DNA of 64,000 bases from Pseudomonas sp. ACN8 (GTDB lineage Bacteria; Pseudomonadota; Gammaproteobacteria; Pseudomonadales; Pseudomonadaceae). The translations under genes were made by a program, and so were the position numbers. Where the stretch lies: NCBI RefSeq assembly GCF_002303925.1, contig NZ_MRCS01000001.1, positions 124,001 to 188,000 of the forward strand, read 5' to 3'. Positions within the stretch are counted from its first letter, which is position 1. The number at the start of each line of letters is the position of its first letter. This document shows positions 34,248 through 43,385 of the stretch, one piece after another. The notes below the pieces were generated by a model, which searched no databases, was not told the origin of the DNA, and saw nothing but the letters and a program-made list of their open reading frames with translations.

Positions 34248-34343
34248 GAGCGAGCTTGCTCGCGATGGAGGGTAACGATGACGCGGGAAACCAGACGGCC
34301 CGTGGCGCCCTTGGGTTTTTCGCGAGCAGGCTCGCTCCTACAG
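34245..34343. repeat. REP pair after the DUF6124 gene
   Basis: TAGGAGCGAGCTTGCTCGCG at 34245 and its inverted partner CGCGAGCAGGCTCGCTCCTA at 34321 flank a 50-base centre. This is a pseudomonad REP doublet; the first unit overlaps the TAG stop. Confidence 0.85.
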
Positions 34344-34407
34344 GGGGCGGCATGTGGTTTGGAAGTGAAAGGAATGGACCCGCCAGGGCGGCGGGTCCGA
34401 AGGGGGA

Positions 34408-36147
34408 TCAAAGCTTCGGCAATTGCCCGATGCGGCCCATCATTTCGGTCACGATCTGCAAGTCCAGCAGGAACTGCTCGGTGGTCTTGAACTCGTTGTC
34501 GTTGTGACCGGTGTATTTGACGTTCGGCATCGCCAGGCCGAATTGCACGCCGTTGGGCAGTTCATGCACGGAGGTGGCGCCGGCGGAGGTGCCGAACTTG
34601 TGTTCCATGCCGAGGTTTTCGCTGGCCACCGCGAGCAGGGCCTTGACCCATTCACCCTCGGGATTGCGGTACATCGGTTCGGCAATCGACAGGTCAAAGG
34701 TTGGTGTGATGCTGGTTTGCTTGCTCCAGGCGTCCAGCTTTGCGGCGATTTCGGACTTGAGCACTTGCGGGGATTTGCCCTTCGGCACGCGCAGGTTGAC
34801 CGCGAGCCTGAAGGCTTTGTCGTCCATCCCGACATAGGTCAGGGAGGTGGTCAGCGGGCCCATGAATTCATCGGCAAAACCGATCCCCAACCTGCCACCC
34901 AGGTAGTCCAGCCCCCAGTTGTCGGCGGCGTAGCGGGCGGCGTCCGTAATCTGGTTGTGCTTGAGCGCAACCTTGCCGTCCAGGCCATTGATGAAGTCGA
35001 GCATCCTGGCCACCGGGTTGACGCCGGACTCGGGCTCGGAGGAGTGGGCGGACACACCGGTGACCGTCAGTTTGACGTCCTTGCCGTCGACCTTGGCGGT
35101 GACCTCGAAATTGCCGCCGTTGCGCTTGGCATACTCGGTGCCGGCCTTTTGCAGGCTGGCGGCCAGCTCGGCGGGCTTGTCGGTCACCAGGGTCGCGACC
35201 GATGTCGACGGAATCTGGTTGGTGGCCAGGCCGCCGGTCATCGAGGTGATTTGCGCGCCCTTGCCTTGTGCGGTGCGCTTGGCGAAGCTGGCCATGACCG
35301 TGCCGTAGCCTTTCTCGGCGATTACCACCGGGTAGCCGCCATCCAGCGCCAGGTTGTAGTTGGGCGTCGGGTTGCGTTCGAAGTAGTAGGGGATGGCGTC
35401 ACCCGTGGTCTCTTCGGTGGTGTCGACCAGCAGCTTGAAATTGCGGGCCAGCGGCAGTTTCTCTTCCTTGATGATCTTCATGGCGTACAGCGCCACCACG
35501 ATGCCGTTCTTGTCATCCTCGGTGCCGCGGCCATACATGCGATCGCCGATCAGGGTGACCTTGAACGGGTCGAGGCGGGTGCCGTCCTGCAGCACCCAAT
35601 TTTCCGGCGTCACCGGCACCACATCGGCATGGGCGTGAATGCCCACGACTTCATCGCCGCTGCCTTCCAGGGAGATCTCGTAGACGCGGTTGTCGATGTT
35701 GCGAAAGTTCAGGTTGAACGCCTGTGCCAGCCCCTTGATCTTCTCGGCAATCTTGAGGAATTCGGGGTTGTCGTGCTGGGCCACCCCGTCCACGTTCACG
35801 GTCGGAATGGCCACCAGCTCCTTCAGGGTTTCGGTGGCCGCGCTGCCGTATTTCACCCGGGCATAGAGGCCAAGCAAACGATGGATTTCGTTTTGCTGTT
35901 CAGCGCTAAGCGTCTTGTTGTCGAGGAAGGCACGGATGGCCGCGCCGAGGTCGTCGGTCTTGGCGATATCGCTCTTGGCCAGGCTTGCCAGGAACTGCCG
36001 GAAATCCTTGACCGATGCATCACTGAAGGTCTTGAGGATGATCGCGCTCTGTTGCGGGGTGATGTTGGCGTGGGCAGCGGTGGTGAACGACGAAAGGCTG
36101 GCGAGCATCAGGGTGGTCGCAGCCAGGTGCTTGAGGGAAAAATCCAT
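34408..36147 (-). CDS. Exported M20-family dipeptidase (PepV-like)
   Basis: About 579 residues with an N-terminal signal peptide (MDFSLKHLAATTLMLASLSS, then FTTAAHA). The M20 metallopeptidase core shows zinc ligands in IHAHADVVPV, GRGTEDDKNG, the catalytic Glu pair in VDTTEETTGD and the late His in KYTGHNDNEF. M20 dipeptidases cleave short peptides with two zinc ions; the signal peptide puts it in the periplasm. A start four codons upstream (36159) is possible. A 16-base palindrome lies 41 bases upstream. Confidence 0.87.
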   Translation of the reverse strand: MDFSLKHLAATTLMLASLSSFTTAAHANITPQQSAIILKTFSDASVKDFRQFLASLAKSDIAKTDDLGAAIRAFLDNKTLSAEQQNEIHRLLGLYARVKYGSAATETLKELVAIPTVNVDGVAQHDNPEFLKIAEKIKGLAQAFNLNFRNIDNRVYEISLEGSGDEVVGIHAHADVVPVTPENWVLQDGTRLDPFKVTLIGDRMYGRGTEDDKNGIVVALYAMKIIKEEKLPLARNFKLLVDTTEETTGDAIPYYFERNPTPNYNLALDGGYPVVIAEKGYGTVMASFAKRTAQGKGAQITSMTGGLATNQIPSTSVATLVTDKPAELAASLQKAGTEYAKRNGGNFEVTAKVDGKDVKLTVTGVSAHSSEPESGVNPVARMLDFINGLDGKVALKHNQITDAARYAADNWGLDYLGGRLGIGFADEFMGPLTTSLTYVGMDDKAFRLAVNLRVPKGKSPQVLKSEIAAKLDAWSKQTSITPTFDLSIAEPMYRNPEGEWVKALLAVASENLGMEHKFGTSAGATSVHELPNGVQFGLAMPNVKYTGHNDNEFKTTEQFLLDLQIVTEMMGRIGQLPKL

Positions 36148-36187
36148 TGCTGGGGGCATTCCTTTGCAGGCGGTTTGTAAGAAATAT

Positions 36188-36203
36188 CTGATCGGTCGAT
36201 CAG
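36188..36203. promoter_or_regulatory. Palindrome upstream of the dipeptidase gene
   Basis: CTGATCGGTCGATCAG has perfect 7-base arms around a GT centre. Its place 41 bases before the start suggests a repressor operator. No regulator gene is adjacent. Confidence 0.45.
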
Positions 36204-36307
36204 AAACCTTTCAAAACTAACACCGCGAGCGTGTGAAACGGGAGCCCCTGAAGTGGGATCTGTCGCACAGAAATGCAAAAGCGACGCAGAAATGAAAAAC
36301 CGCTCTA

Positions 36308-36607
36308 TCAATGCTTACATTCCGCCATCACCACTTTGCAGGTGCTTGGCGTGCCGCCGGATCGGCCGGAATAACGTATGCAATTACTCAGGGATTTCTG
36401 GCGAGCCATGTCCAGGGTGTCGCCCCAGGCGAGGCCACCTTCGCCGACAGTGGGGAGGGCTTTTGCATAGCAGGCCGAGCCGGTGCCGGGGGCTGAATAC
36501 CGAGCCGTACTGGCTTTGCCCGAACAGCCGGCTATTAGCGCCAGATCGACGGCGAGCAGGGATAGCAGGAGCCATGACGACCATGGGGGCGCAGTGTGTC
36601 CCGTCAT
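36308..36607 (-). CDS. Small lipoprotein with conserved cysteines
   Basis: From the ATG at 36607 it has 99 residues: a lipoprotein signal ending in LALIAGC, then a small domain with four Cys (TGSACYAKAL, LSNCIRY, PSTCKVVMAECKH). A start at 36673 gives 22 extra residues before the signal and was rejected. The cysteines could form two disulfides in the periplasm. No family was recognised. Confidence 0.6.
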   Translation of the reverse strand: MTGHTAPPWSSWLLLSLLAVDLALIAGCSGKASTARYSAPGTGSACYAKALPTVGEGGLAWGDTLDMARQKSLSNCIRYSGRSGGTPSTCKVVMAECKH

Positions 36608-36774
36608 CCCGGTTCCCCTGTAGCAAGAGGCGCATTTGAGATCGTGCCTGGCCGGATCAGGGCTGGGGCACACTCTATCTCTGAGCCTATCCTTGCGGCA
36701 TTGATCCTGCTGCGCCTTTCGTCCGCTTTCCTGAGTTCGGTGTGTCTGGCCGTCCGAGAGTCGAGCCGACGTCG

Positions 36775-37989
36775 CTACAGACCACTGAACAGGCTGATGA
36801 TCACGGCATTGACCAGGTCAATGAAAAAGCCGCACACCAGCGGCACGATCAGGAAGGCCTGGTGCGCCGCACCGTACTTTTGCGTCACGGTCGACATGTT
36901 GACGATGGCCGTCGCCGTGGAGCCGAGGGCAATCCCGCCGAATCCGGAAGCGATCACGCTGGCTTCGTAATTGCGCCCCATAAAGCGGAAGACCACAAAG
37001 TACGTATAGGCGACCGTCAGCAGGATTTGCAGGGTCATTGCGCACAGAATGAACATCAACGCGCCGTTGAGTTGCCATAGCTGAAGCCCCATCAGAGCCA
37101 TGGTCAAGAACATGCCCAGACAGATGTCGGAGATCAGCGACAGGCCCAGGCTGGCACCGCTCCAGGTTTTCAGTCGCTGATCACCGACAAAGGCCAGAAC
37201 GAGGTGGTGAATGACGATGCCTGCAAACAGGCAGCTGACAAACCTGGGCAGAGTGATGCCGGCATCGACCAGCAGCAGGTTGAGTCCATAGCCGAGCATC
37301 AGGGTCAGGTTGAGCCACATCCAGGCCCAGAGCACGTCGTAGTAGTCCAGCGCCTTGCCCGGTTGTTGCTCGAGAATGCCGACTTCCAGCTCCGCATCCC
37401 TGGACGGCGTCAGTTGATAACGGCGAATCAGCTGGTTGGCGATCGGGCCACCGATGACGCAAGCGGCAATCAGGCCGACGGTGTTGCTGGCGATGCCCAG
37501 TTCGTGGGCGTTACCGATGCCCAGTTTTTCGACGAAGAGCGGTGCCCAGGCCAGGGTGGTGCCCACCCCACCGGTGAGGGAAATGGAGCCCACCATCAAG
37601 CCCGCCTTGGGATCAAGCCCAAACGCCTGGGCCACGCCCACGCCCAGCGAGTTCTGCAACAGGATGAACACGGCGGCGAGCAACAGCAGGATCAGCAGCG
37701 GACGCCCACCCTTGAGCAGTTGGCGCATGTCCGACTTCAAGCCAATGCCGGCAAAGAAATAGAGCAGCAGGGTGTCGCGAACTTGCAGATCGAATTCGAT
37801 CTGGATATTCAGGCCGAAGTACAGCAAGGACGTCACCGCCGCACAGACAAAGCCGCCGACCACAGATTCGGGGATGCAGTATTGACGGAGAAAGGCGTTG
37901 TGCTGGACGAGGGTCTTGCCGAGGAAAAGCAGGAGGATGGCAAGGGTAAAACTCACGAGGCCGTGAACCTGGAAGAGCTGTGAAGTCAT
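36775..37989 (-). CDS. gltS: Sodium/glutamate symporter GltS
   Basis: A 404-residue polytopic protein matching GltS: start VSFTLAILLLFLGKTLVQHN, the re-entrant segments with GSISLTGGVGTTLAWAPLF and GFGGIALGSTATAIVNMSTV, which repeat the family's Gly/Ser/Thr-rich loops. It takes up glutamate with Na+ across the inner membrane. Only a weak ribosome site precedes the ATG. It appears monocistronic. Confidence 0.92.
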   Translation of the reverse strand: MTSQLFQVHGLVSFTLAILLLFLGKTLVQHNAFLRQYCIPESVVGGFVCAAVTSLLYFGLNIQIEFDLQVRDTLLLYFFAGIGLKSDMRQLLKGGRPLLILLLLAAVFILLQNSLGVGVAQAFGLDPKAGLMVGSISLTGGVGTTLAWAPLFVEKLGIGNAHELGIASNTVGLIAACVIGGPIANQLIRRYQLTPSRDAELEVGILEQQPGKALDYYDVLWAWMWLNLTLMLGYGLNLLLVDAGITLPRFVSCLFAGIVIHHLVLAFVGDQRLKTWSGASLGLSLISDICLGMFLTMALMGLQLWQLNGALMFILCAMTLQILLTVAYTYFVVFRFMGRNYEASVIASGFGGIALGSTATAIVNMSTVTQKYGAAHQAFLIVPLVCGFFIDLVNAVIISLFSGL

Positions 37990-38214
37990 TTAAGGCCTAC
38001 CTGAAAACCGGAAAGTCATTATCAGGATTCGTTCGTCCAATGTTTAGACCTGTATCAATGAACGGTCGAAACAGCCTTGCTCGTCCAGATAGCTTCCCAA
38101 TCATCAGGTGCGTCTGTGCGCCAGGGGTGAGGACAGCCTGACCTGAACGGGAAAACCCATCCCGGTTGGCACAGGCTGCCATCACGCTTGCGATGGGCAG
38201 TCAGACACCTGACT

Positions 38215-38775
38215 TCAGCGCTTGATCAGCGAAATCTTCGTTCCTTCGATACTGACCCCCGCCATCAATCCTTGCTGGTCGAAGATGAATGCGTAGGCGT
38301 CGTCTTTGAGCGTTGAGCTGGACAGGTTCTTCGCAACCCCTTCATCCACAAACACAACTGTTGGCCCTACACCGATTTCCCAGCCCTTTGTTTTGGCGAC
38401 ATAGTCCACGGCTTTGTCGGTCATCAGGAAAACCACATAGCCATACGACTGGGCGCCGGCCTGAAGCCCCCATGAACCGCTGACGGAGTTGTAGTAGTTC
38501 TCGACTTTCGTGCCCTTCATTAGAACGCCTTCGCCATAGCTGCCGCCGAACACGAGACCCGCCTTGATGATGTTCGGGAAAACCAGCACAGCCTTGGCTT
38601 GATGCGAGATGGTTTCGGAGAATGGGTTGGTCTTGTAGAGCGCCTGCAAGGCTTGTCGAGCATCGGTATTCAGATCCTCGGCGGTGGCCGCTGCGGCATT
38701 GTTCAGGAAACCGGCCGATGCCAAGGTTGCAATCGCGAGGAAGAACGAGAGGAAGAAGCGCATTGATTGAGTCAT
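38215..38775 (-). CDS. SYLF-domain (Ysc84-like) exported protein
   Basis: A 186-residue protein with signal peptide (ending NNAAAATA) and one SYLF domain: VLVFPNIIKAGLVFGGSYGE, GSWGLQAGAQSYGYVVFLMT, WEIGVGPTVVFVDEG. SYLF domains bind phosphoinositides in eukaryotes; in bacteria the role is envelope-related but unclear. GGAG precedes the start. Monocistronic. Confidence 0.88.
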   Translation of the reverse strand: MTQSMRFFLSFFLAIATLASAGFLNNAAAATAEDLNTDARQALQALYKTNPFSETISHQAKAVLVFPNIIKAGLVFGGSYGEGVLMKGTKVENYYNSVSGSWGLQAGAQSYGYVVFLMTDKAVDYVAKTKGWEIGVGPTVVFVDEGVAKNLSSSTLKDDAYAFIFDQQGLMAGVSIEGTKISLIKR

Positions 38776-39072
38776 TTGCGTACTCCGCCGAGGGAGCAGG
38801 GGATGAGAGCAGCGGCAAGTACCTGCATCAGGCAGGAACCGAACCCACTGAGGTTATCCGGCGCACCCTGAAAGGTGTGAATTGCAGGCATCGCTCGTGA
38901 ATGAAGTTGGCCTGAGGCCACTGAACATTTGCGTTGCCATCAGCTGTTGTGACCACGGCGTAATGGCCGGGTTCGCTGTCAGTTCAGGTTCTGGCCGTCA
39001 GTTTCACCTTACGAAGGATTGAATCGGTTCGTCATGCGATCAATGCAGGCAGCAAAAGGCCCGCGCAATGGC
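38776..39072. other. Intergenic stretch, nothing recognised
   Basis: Contains the SYLF gene promoter side. No coding frame with a ribosome site or family signal. Confidence 0.4.
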
Positions 39073-39229
39073 GTAATGCTGTTCAGTTAAGGAAGTTGTA
39101 GGAGCGAGCTTGCTCGCGATGGACTCAAGAACGCCGCGTTTAGCCAGTAAATACGCGTTATCGTTAACGACCATCGCGAGCAAGCTCGCTCCTACAGAGG
39201 ACCACATTCGCTTAAGTGAACAGCATTAC
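39073..39229. mobile_element. MITE-like element with inverted ends and a REP pair inside
   Basis: Terminal inverted repeats are GTAATGCTGTTCAGTTAAG (39073-39091) and CTTAAGTGAACAGCATTAC (39211-39229), 18 of 19 paired. Both ends are flanked by the same 10-base direct repeat GCGCAATGGC (39063-39072 and 39230-39239), which looks like a target-site duplication. Inside lies a REP doublet (39099-39197). At 157 bases with no coding capacity it fits a miniature transposable element that carried a REP pair. Confidence 0.75.
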
Positions 39230-39239
39230 GCGCAATGGC

Positions 39240-39641
39240 GGGCCTTCTGTTTGGGGTCAAATCCTTTTGTGCTTCCAATCTGCGCCCCATCTTGTGAGCG
39301 TTTCGTGAAAAGCATGTCGTAGCAATGAAAAAAGCCCGGCGTCGGTCGGACTCTCTGTAGATGGGCCAAATCCTTTTGGCTGATCCCATTGTGATGGGTA
39401 GATGTGACGACGACATGACAGCGCTGACCGGAAAAGCTGATCGCTGCCAACACCAGGCTTGAGTTCCAACGAGCTGTGGAATCGAACGGTCCATGCACTT
39501 TTATAAAGCGCCATGGGCAACAACGTGCACCAGTCGGAAGCGCCGCAAAACGCGTTCGCCTGCGGTAGTTCCAGCGTCGTGACAATCCTCCCGGGCTCAA
39601 GAGTCAGTGTTTCCAGACAGTTGAAGTCTCTCTGTCGCAGG
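39240..39641. other. Intergenic stretch before the nirB promoter
   Basis: Several overlapping minus-strand frames of 60-124 codons exist, but none has a ribosome site, recognisable motif or consistent frame, so no gene is called. Binding sites for NtrC would be expected here; I could not identify clear ones by eye. Confidence 0.4.
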
Positions 39642-39658
39642 CTGGCACAAAGGCTGCA
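39642..39658 (+). promoter_or_regulatory. Sigma-54 promoter of nirBD
   Basis: TGGCAC-N5-CTGCA at 39643-39658 matches the -24/-12 consensus TGGCAC-N5-TTGCA with one mismatch and the exact 10-base GG-to-GC spacing. Transcription would start near 39670, giving a leader of about 205 bases. This fits nitrogen control through NtrC. Confidence 0.7.
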
Positions 39659-39671
39659 AGGCTGACATCAG

Positions 39672-39723
39672 GTCCACCTGGAACGCATTCGTGTGGACAG
39701 CCCCCTCGGTCAACGACGATCGA
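39672..39723 (+). promoter_or_regulatory. Two ANTAR-type hexaloop hairpins in the nirB leader
   Basis: Hairpin P1 (39672-39698) pairs GTCCAC with GTGGAC, with imperfect inner pairing and loop AACGCA. Hairpin P2 (39706-39723) pairs TCGGTC with GATCGA around loop AACGAC. Both hexaloops have A at position 1 and G at position 4, the rule for RNA bound by ANTAR antiterminators such as NasT. They start at the predicted 5' end of the transcript and precede a terminator. Confidence 0.7.
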
Positions 39724-39802
39724 TTGGCCGAACAGGTCGTGGGCAGCATCGGTGGACCGGGCATAGATGCCTGATTTCAACACCGCAAAAGAACAGGCAA
39801 AG

Positions 39803-39838
39803 ACGCCTGGAACCGCAAGGTTTCAGGCGTTTTTTTTT
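39803..39838 (+). terminator. Leader terminator upstream of nirB
   Basis: ACGCCTGGAACC and GGTTTCAGGCGT form a 12-bp stem with one mismatch around GCAA, followed by nine T. It lies before the nirB start, so transcription must read through it; NasT-type antitermination is the likely switch. Confidence 0.8.
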
Positions 39839-39877
39839 GCTTTTAAAACCGTGATTGGCTCGGGCTGGGTGCTTTCT

Positions 39878-42439
39878 ATGAATTCCAATGTTGCCACGTT
39901 GAACAAGATGCAAACGTTGATCGTGATCGGTAATGGCATGGTCGGACATCATTGTGTCGAACAGCTGATCGAGCGGGGAGCGCTGGAGCATTACCGGCTG
40001 CACGTCTTCAGTGAGGAGCCGATGCGGGCCTATGACCGTGTGCATCTTTCCGAGTACTTCGCAGGTCGTGATGCCGAGTCGCTGGCGCTGTCCGATGCGT
40101 CGCTTTACCAGACGCCCGGCGTTACGCTGCATCTGGGTGTGCCGGTATTGGAAATCGACCGCGTCCGTCGTCAGGTGGTCACCTCGCAAGGTTGCGTCAC
40201 GTATGACAAATTGGTTCTGGCCACCGGGTCTTATCCGTTTGTTCCGCCAATCGAAGGCGCCGAAGGTCAATCGCGCCTGGTCTATCGCACCCTGGAAGAC
40301 CTCGATGCCATTCGGGCGGCGGCGGCCAATGCCCGGCGTGGCGTGGTGGTCGGCGGGGGCTTGCTGGGTCTGGAAGCCGCGAACGCATTGAAGAGCCTGG
40401 GCCTTGAAGCCCACGTGGTGGAATTCGCGCCGCGCTTGATGCCGGTACAACTCGATGACCTCGGTGGCCAGGCACTCAAGGCGCAGATCGAACGATTGGG
40501 CGTCGGTGTCCACCTGTCCCGCGCCACTCAATCGATCAGTGCGGGCGAGCAGTACCGCTATCGCATGAATTTCGCCAATGACGAGTTCCTCGAAACCGAC
40601 CTGATCGTGTTTTCCGCCGGTATCCGCGCTCAAGACGCGCTGGCTCGTCAATGCGCGCTGCAGATCGGTCCGCGCGGTGGCGTGGTGATCGACGACACGT
40701 GCCTCAGTTGCGACCCGAACATCTACGCCATCGGTGAATGCGCTTCATGGAACGGCAGCCTGTTCGGCCTGGTCGCGCCGGGCTACCAGATGGCGCGCAG
40801 CGTCGCGGCCCGGCTGTGCAACGAAGTCGCCGAGCCGTTCATCGGTGCCGACATGTCGACCAAGCTCAAGCTGCTGGGGGTGGATGTCGGCTCCATCGGC
40901 GACGCCCACGGCAACACCCCGGGCGCACGCAGCTATCAATTCATCGATGAAACCAGCGCCAGCTATCGCCGCCTGGTGGTGGATGCCAGTGGCAAACACG
41001 TCCTCGGTGCAGTGCTGGTCGGTGACAACAGCTATTACGACACCTTGCTGCAATACATGCAGAACGCCATTGTCTTGCCAGCGGAACCCGCCAGCCTGAT
41101 TCTGCCGTCCTCCGAAGGCGCGCCGACCCTGGGCCCGGGTGCGCTGCCCGAGTCGGCCACGGTGTGCTCCTGTCACAACGTCACCAAGGGCTCCATTTGT
41201 TCGGCCATCGACGGCGGCTGCACCGACCTGGGCCAGCTCAAGGCGCAGACCAAGGCCTGTACCGGCTGTGGCGGTTGCGCCGGGTTGCTCAAGCAAGTGT
41301 TCGAGCATGAGCTGATTGCCCGTGGCGTCAGTGTCGACAAGAGCCTGTGCGAACACTTCGCCTACACCCGCCAGGAGCTTTATGCGCTGGTCCGGGTAGA
41401 GGGCGTGATCACCTTCGACGAACTGTTGGCCAAACATGGCCGGGGCCACACCGGCTGCGACGTCTGCAAACCGGCGGTGGGCTCGATCCTCGCCTCGTGC
41501 TGGAACCAGCCGATCATGGACACGTCGCTGGTGCCGTTGCAGGACACCAACGACACCTTCATGGCCAACATGCAGAAAAACGGCACCTATTCGGTGGTGC
41601 CGCGCATCGCCGGGGGCGAGATCACCGCCGACAAACTGATCGCGATTGGCGTGGTGGCGAAGAAATACGACCTCTACACCAAGATCACCGGCGGACAACG
41701 CATCGACCTGTTCGGCGCTCAGTTGCATCAGTTACCGGACATCTGGGCCGAGTTGATCGAGGCCGGTTTCGAAACCGGGCACGCCTATGGCAAATCGACC
41801 CGCACGGTGAAGTCCTGCGTCGGCAGCACCTGGTGCCGTTACGGCGTGCAGGACAGCGTGCAAATGGCCCTGACCCTCGAGGATCGCTACAAGGGCCTGC
41901 GCTCGCCGCACAAGCTCAAGTTCGCAGTCTCCGGCTGCACCCGTGAGTGCGCCGAGGCGCAGAGCAAGGACGTGGGCGTGATCGCCACCGAGAAAGGCTG
42001 GAACCTCTATGTGTGCGGTAACGGCGGTATGCGCCCGCGCCACGCCGAACTGTTCGCCACCGACCTTGATGACGCCACCCTGATTCGCTACATCGACCGC
42101 TTCCTGATGTTCTACATCCGCACCGCCGACAAGTTGCAGCGCACCTCGGTCTGGCGCGAGAGCCTGGAGGGCGGCCTGGATTACCTCAAGGACGTGATCA
42201 TCAACGACAGCCTGGGGCTTGGCCTTGAGCTCGAATCGCAGATGCAGCTGGTGGTCAACCGCTACGAATGCGAATGGGCCAACGCCCTGAAAGACCCGGA
42301 AAAACTCAAGCGCTTTCGCACCTTCGTCAACGATCAACGCCCGGACCCGGACATCCATTTTGTCCAGGAACGCGGTCAGCGCCGGCCGATCATGGCCTCT
42401 GAACTCCACCTTATCCCTGTCATCGAGGAGATTGCCTGA
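39878..42439 (+). CDS. nirB: Assimilatory nitrite reductase large subunit NirB
   Basis: From the ATG at 39878 it has 853 residues. Domains in order: FAD/NAD-binding reductase (LIVIGNGMVGHHCVEQLIER; GVVVGGGLLGLEAANAL), a BFD-like [2Fe-2S] domain (CSCHNVTKGSI, CTGCGGC, then GHTGCDVC), and the nitrite/sulfite reductase domain with sirohaem-[4Fe-4S] ligands in KSCVGSTWCRYGVQDS and SGCTRECAEAQ. It reduces nitrite to ammonia with NAD(P)H in the cytoplasm. A longer frame from 39767 overlaps the leader terminator and was rejected. No strong ribosome site is seen. nirD overlaps its stop. Confidence 0.93.
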   Translation: MNSNVATLNKMQTLIVIGNGMVGHHCVEQLIERGALEHYRLHVFSEEPMRAYDRVHLSEYFAGRDAESLALSDASLYQTPGVTLHLGVPVLEIDRVRRQVVTSQGCVTYDKLVLATGSYPFVPPIEGAEGQSRLVYRTLEDLDAIRAAAANARRGVVVGGGLLGLEAANALKSLGLEAHVVEFAPRLMPVQLDDLGGQALKAQIERLGVGVHLSRATQSISAGEQYRYRMNFANDEFLETDLIVFSAGIRAQDALARQCALQIGPRGGVVIDDTCLSCDPNIYAIGECASWNGSLFGLVAPGYQMARSVAARLCNEVAEPFIGADMSTKLKLLGVDVGSIGDAHGNTPGARSYQFIDETSASYRRLVVDASGKHVLGAVLVGDNSYYDTLLQYMQNAIVLPAEPASLILPSSEGAPTLGPGALPESATVCSCHNVTKGSICSAIDGGCTDLGQLKAQTKACTGCGGCAGLLKQVFEHELIARGVSVDKSLCEHFAYTRQELYALVRVEGVITFDELLAKHGRGHTGCDVCKPAVGSILASCWNQPIMDTSLVPLQDTNDTFMANMQKNGTYSVVPRIAGGEITADKLIAIGVVAKKYDLYTKITGGQRIDLFGAQLHQLPDIWAELIEAGFETGHAYGKSTRTVKSCVGSTWCRYGVQDSVQMALTLEDRYKGLRSPHKLKFAVSGCTRECAEAQSKDVGVIATEKGWNLYVCGNGGMRPRHAELFATDLDDATLIRYIDRFLMFYIRTADKLQRTSVWRESLEGGLDYLKDVIINDSLGLGLELESQMQLVVNRYECEWANALKDPEKLKRFRTFVNDQRPDPDIHFVQERGQRRPIMASELHLIPVIEEIA

Positions 42440-42825
42440 TGAGCCAGTCCGATACCCAGCGCGCTTATTCCAGTTTCTCCCTGGTCAATCCCGATGCCTG
42501 GCAAGCGGTGTGCAGCCAGGAGGATCTGGTGAGTAACTCCGGCGTCGTCGTTTGGCTCGACGGTGCACAAGTGGCGCTGTTCTACCTGCCGGCTGCCGAG
42601 GGCAAGACCCTCTATGCCGTCGATAATCATGACCCGCAATCCGGGGCGAATGTCATCGGTCGCGGGCTGATCGGCAGCATCAAGGGCGATCTGGTGATTG
42701 CCTCGCCACTCTACAAACAGCATTTCCGCCTTGAGGACGGCAGTTGCCTGGAGTATCCGCAGCAGCGCCTGCGGGTCTGGCCGGTGCGCCTGAACGCAGG
42801 CCGGGTGGAGGTCGCGGTGGCCTGA
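42439..42825 (+). CDS. nirD: Nitrite reductase small subunit NirD
   Basis: A 128-residue Rieske-like fold protein. As usual in NirD, the iron-sulfur Cys/His ligands of true Rieske proteins are missing (LYAVDNHDPQSGANVIGRGL). The ATG overlaps the nirB stop (TGATG), ensuring equal production. It is needed for nitrite reductase activity with NirB. Confidence 0.92.
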   Translation: MSQSDTQRAYSSFSLVNPDAWQAVCSQEDLVSNSGVVVWLDGAQVALFYLPAAEGKTLYAVDNHDPQSGANVIGRGLIGSIKGDLVIASPLYKQHFRLEDGSCLEYPQQRLRVWPVRLNAGRVEVAVA

Positions 42826-42918
42826 CCACCTGCGGGGGCTGAACGCTCATTCAATCAATGATTCATGCCAGGCTCCGGCGGAGTCGATGATCAATGACAA
42901 ACAGTATCGGAGGCTTGT

Positions 42919-43359
42919 ATGAAAACAGCTGCGCAACTGCTGAAGCTCAAGGCCGTGCAGAACCGGCGGGTGCATAGCATCGCGCCAGACCAGACGGTGC
43001 TTGAAGCGTTGAAGATGATGGCGGAAAAAAATGTCGGTGCTCTACCCGTCATGGAGGAGGGACAGGTGGTCGGCGTGATCAGCGAACGCGACTATGCGCG
43101 CAAGGTCGTTCTGCAAGGGCGCTCTTCGGTCGGTACGCCGGTCCGGGCCATCATGAGCGCGCCAGTCGTGACAGCAGACAGTCAGCAAAGCATCGAGCGT
43201 TGCATGGCGGTCATGACCGACAGTCATCTGCGCCATCTACCGGTGGTGGAGGGCGACCAACTGATCGGCCTGTTGTCGATTGGTGATCTGGTCAAGGAAG
43301 CCATCGTCGAGCAGACCGAGCTGATCCGGCAACTGGAACACTACATTCGCGGCCATTAA
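42919..43359 (+). CDS. Two-CBS-domain protein
   Basis: A 146-residue protein made of two CBS domains (about 10-65 and 75-132), with GALPVMEEGQVVGVISERDY and RHLPVVEGDQLIGLLSIGDL. Such stand-alone pairs bind adenine nucleotides and act as energy sensors. GGAGG lies upstream of the ATG. It follows nirD by about 90 bases, but a link is not shown. Confidence 0.88.
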   Translation: MKTAAQLLKLKAVQNRRVHSIAPDQTVLEALKMMAEKNVGALPVMEEGQVVGVISERDYARKVVLQGRSSVGTPVRAIMSAPVVTADSQQSIERCMAVMTDSHLRHLPVVEGDQLIGLLSIGDLVKEAIVEQTELIRQLEHYIRGH

Positions 43360-43385
43360 AACGACCGGGGGCAGGGTGGATCACC

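Noticed and set aside
34423-36180. 585-codon plus-strand frame opposite the dipeptidase gene
   Set aside because: The minus strand encodes a complete M20 enzyme with all metal ligands; the plus frame has no motif and is a GC-bias shadow.
39226-39600. Three overlapping minus-strand frames (88-124 codons) before nirB
   Set aside because: No ribosome site, no consistent frame, no recognisable motif; they also run into the MITE-like element.
39767-39877. Extended N-terminus for NirB
   Set aside because: The extra codons run through the leader terminator and do not fit the family start (MNSN..LIVIGNGMVG).
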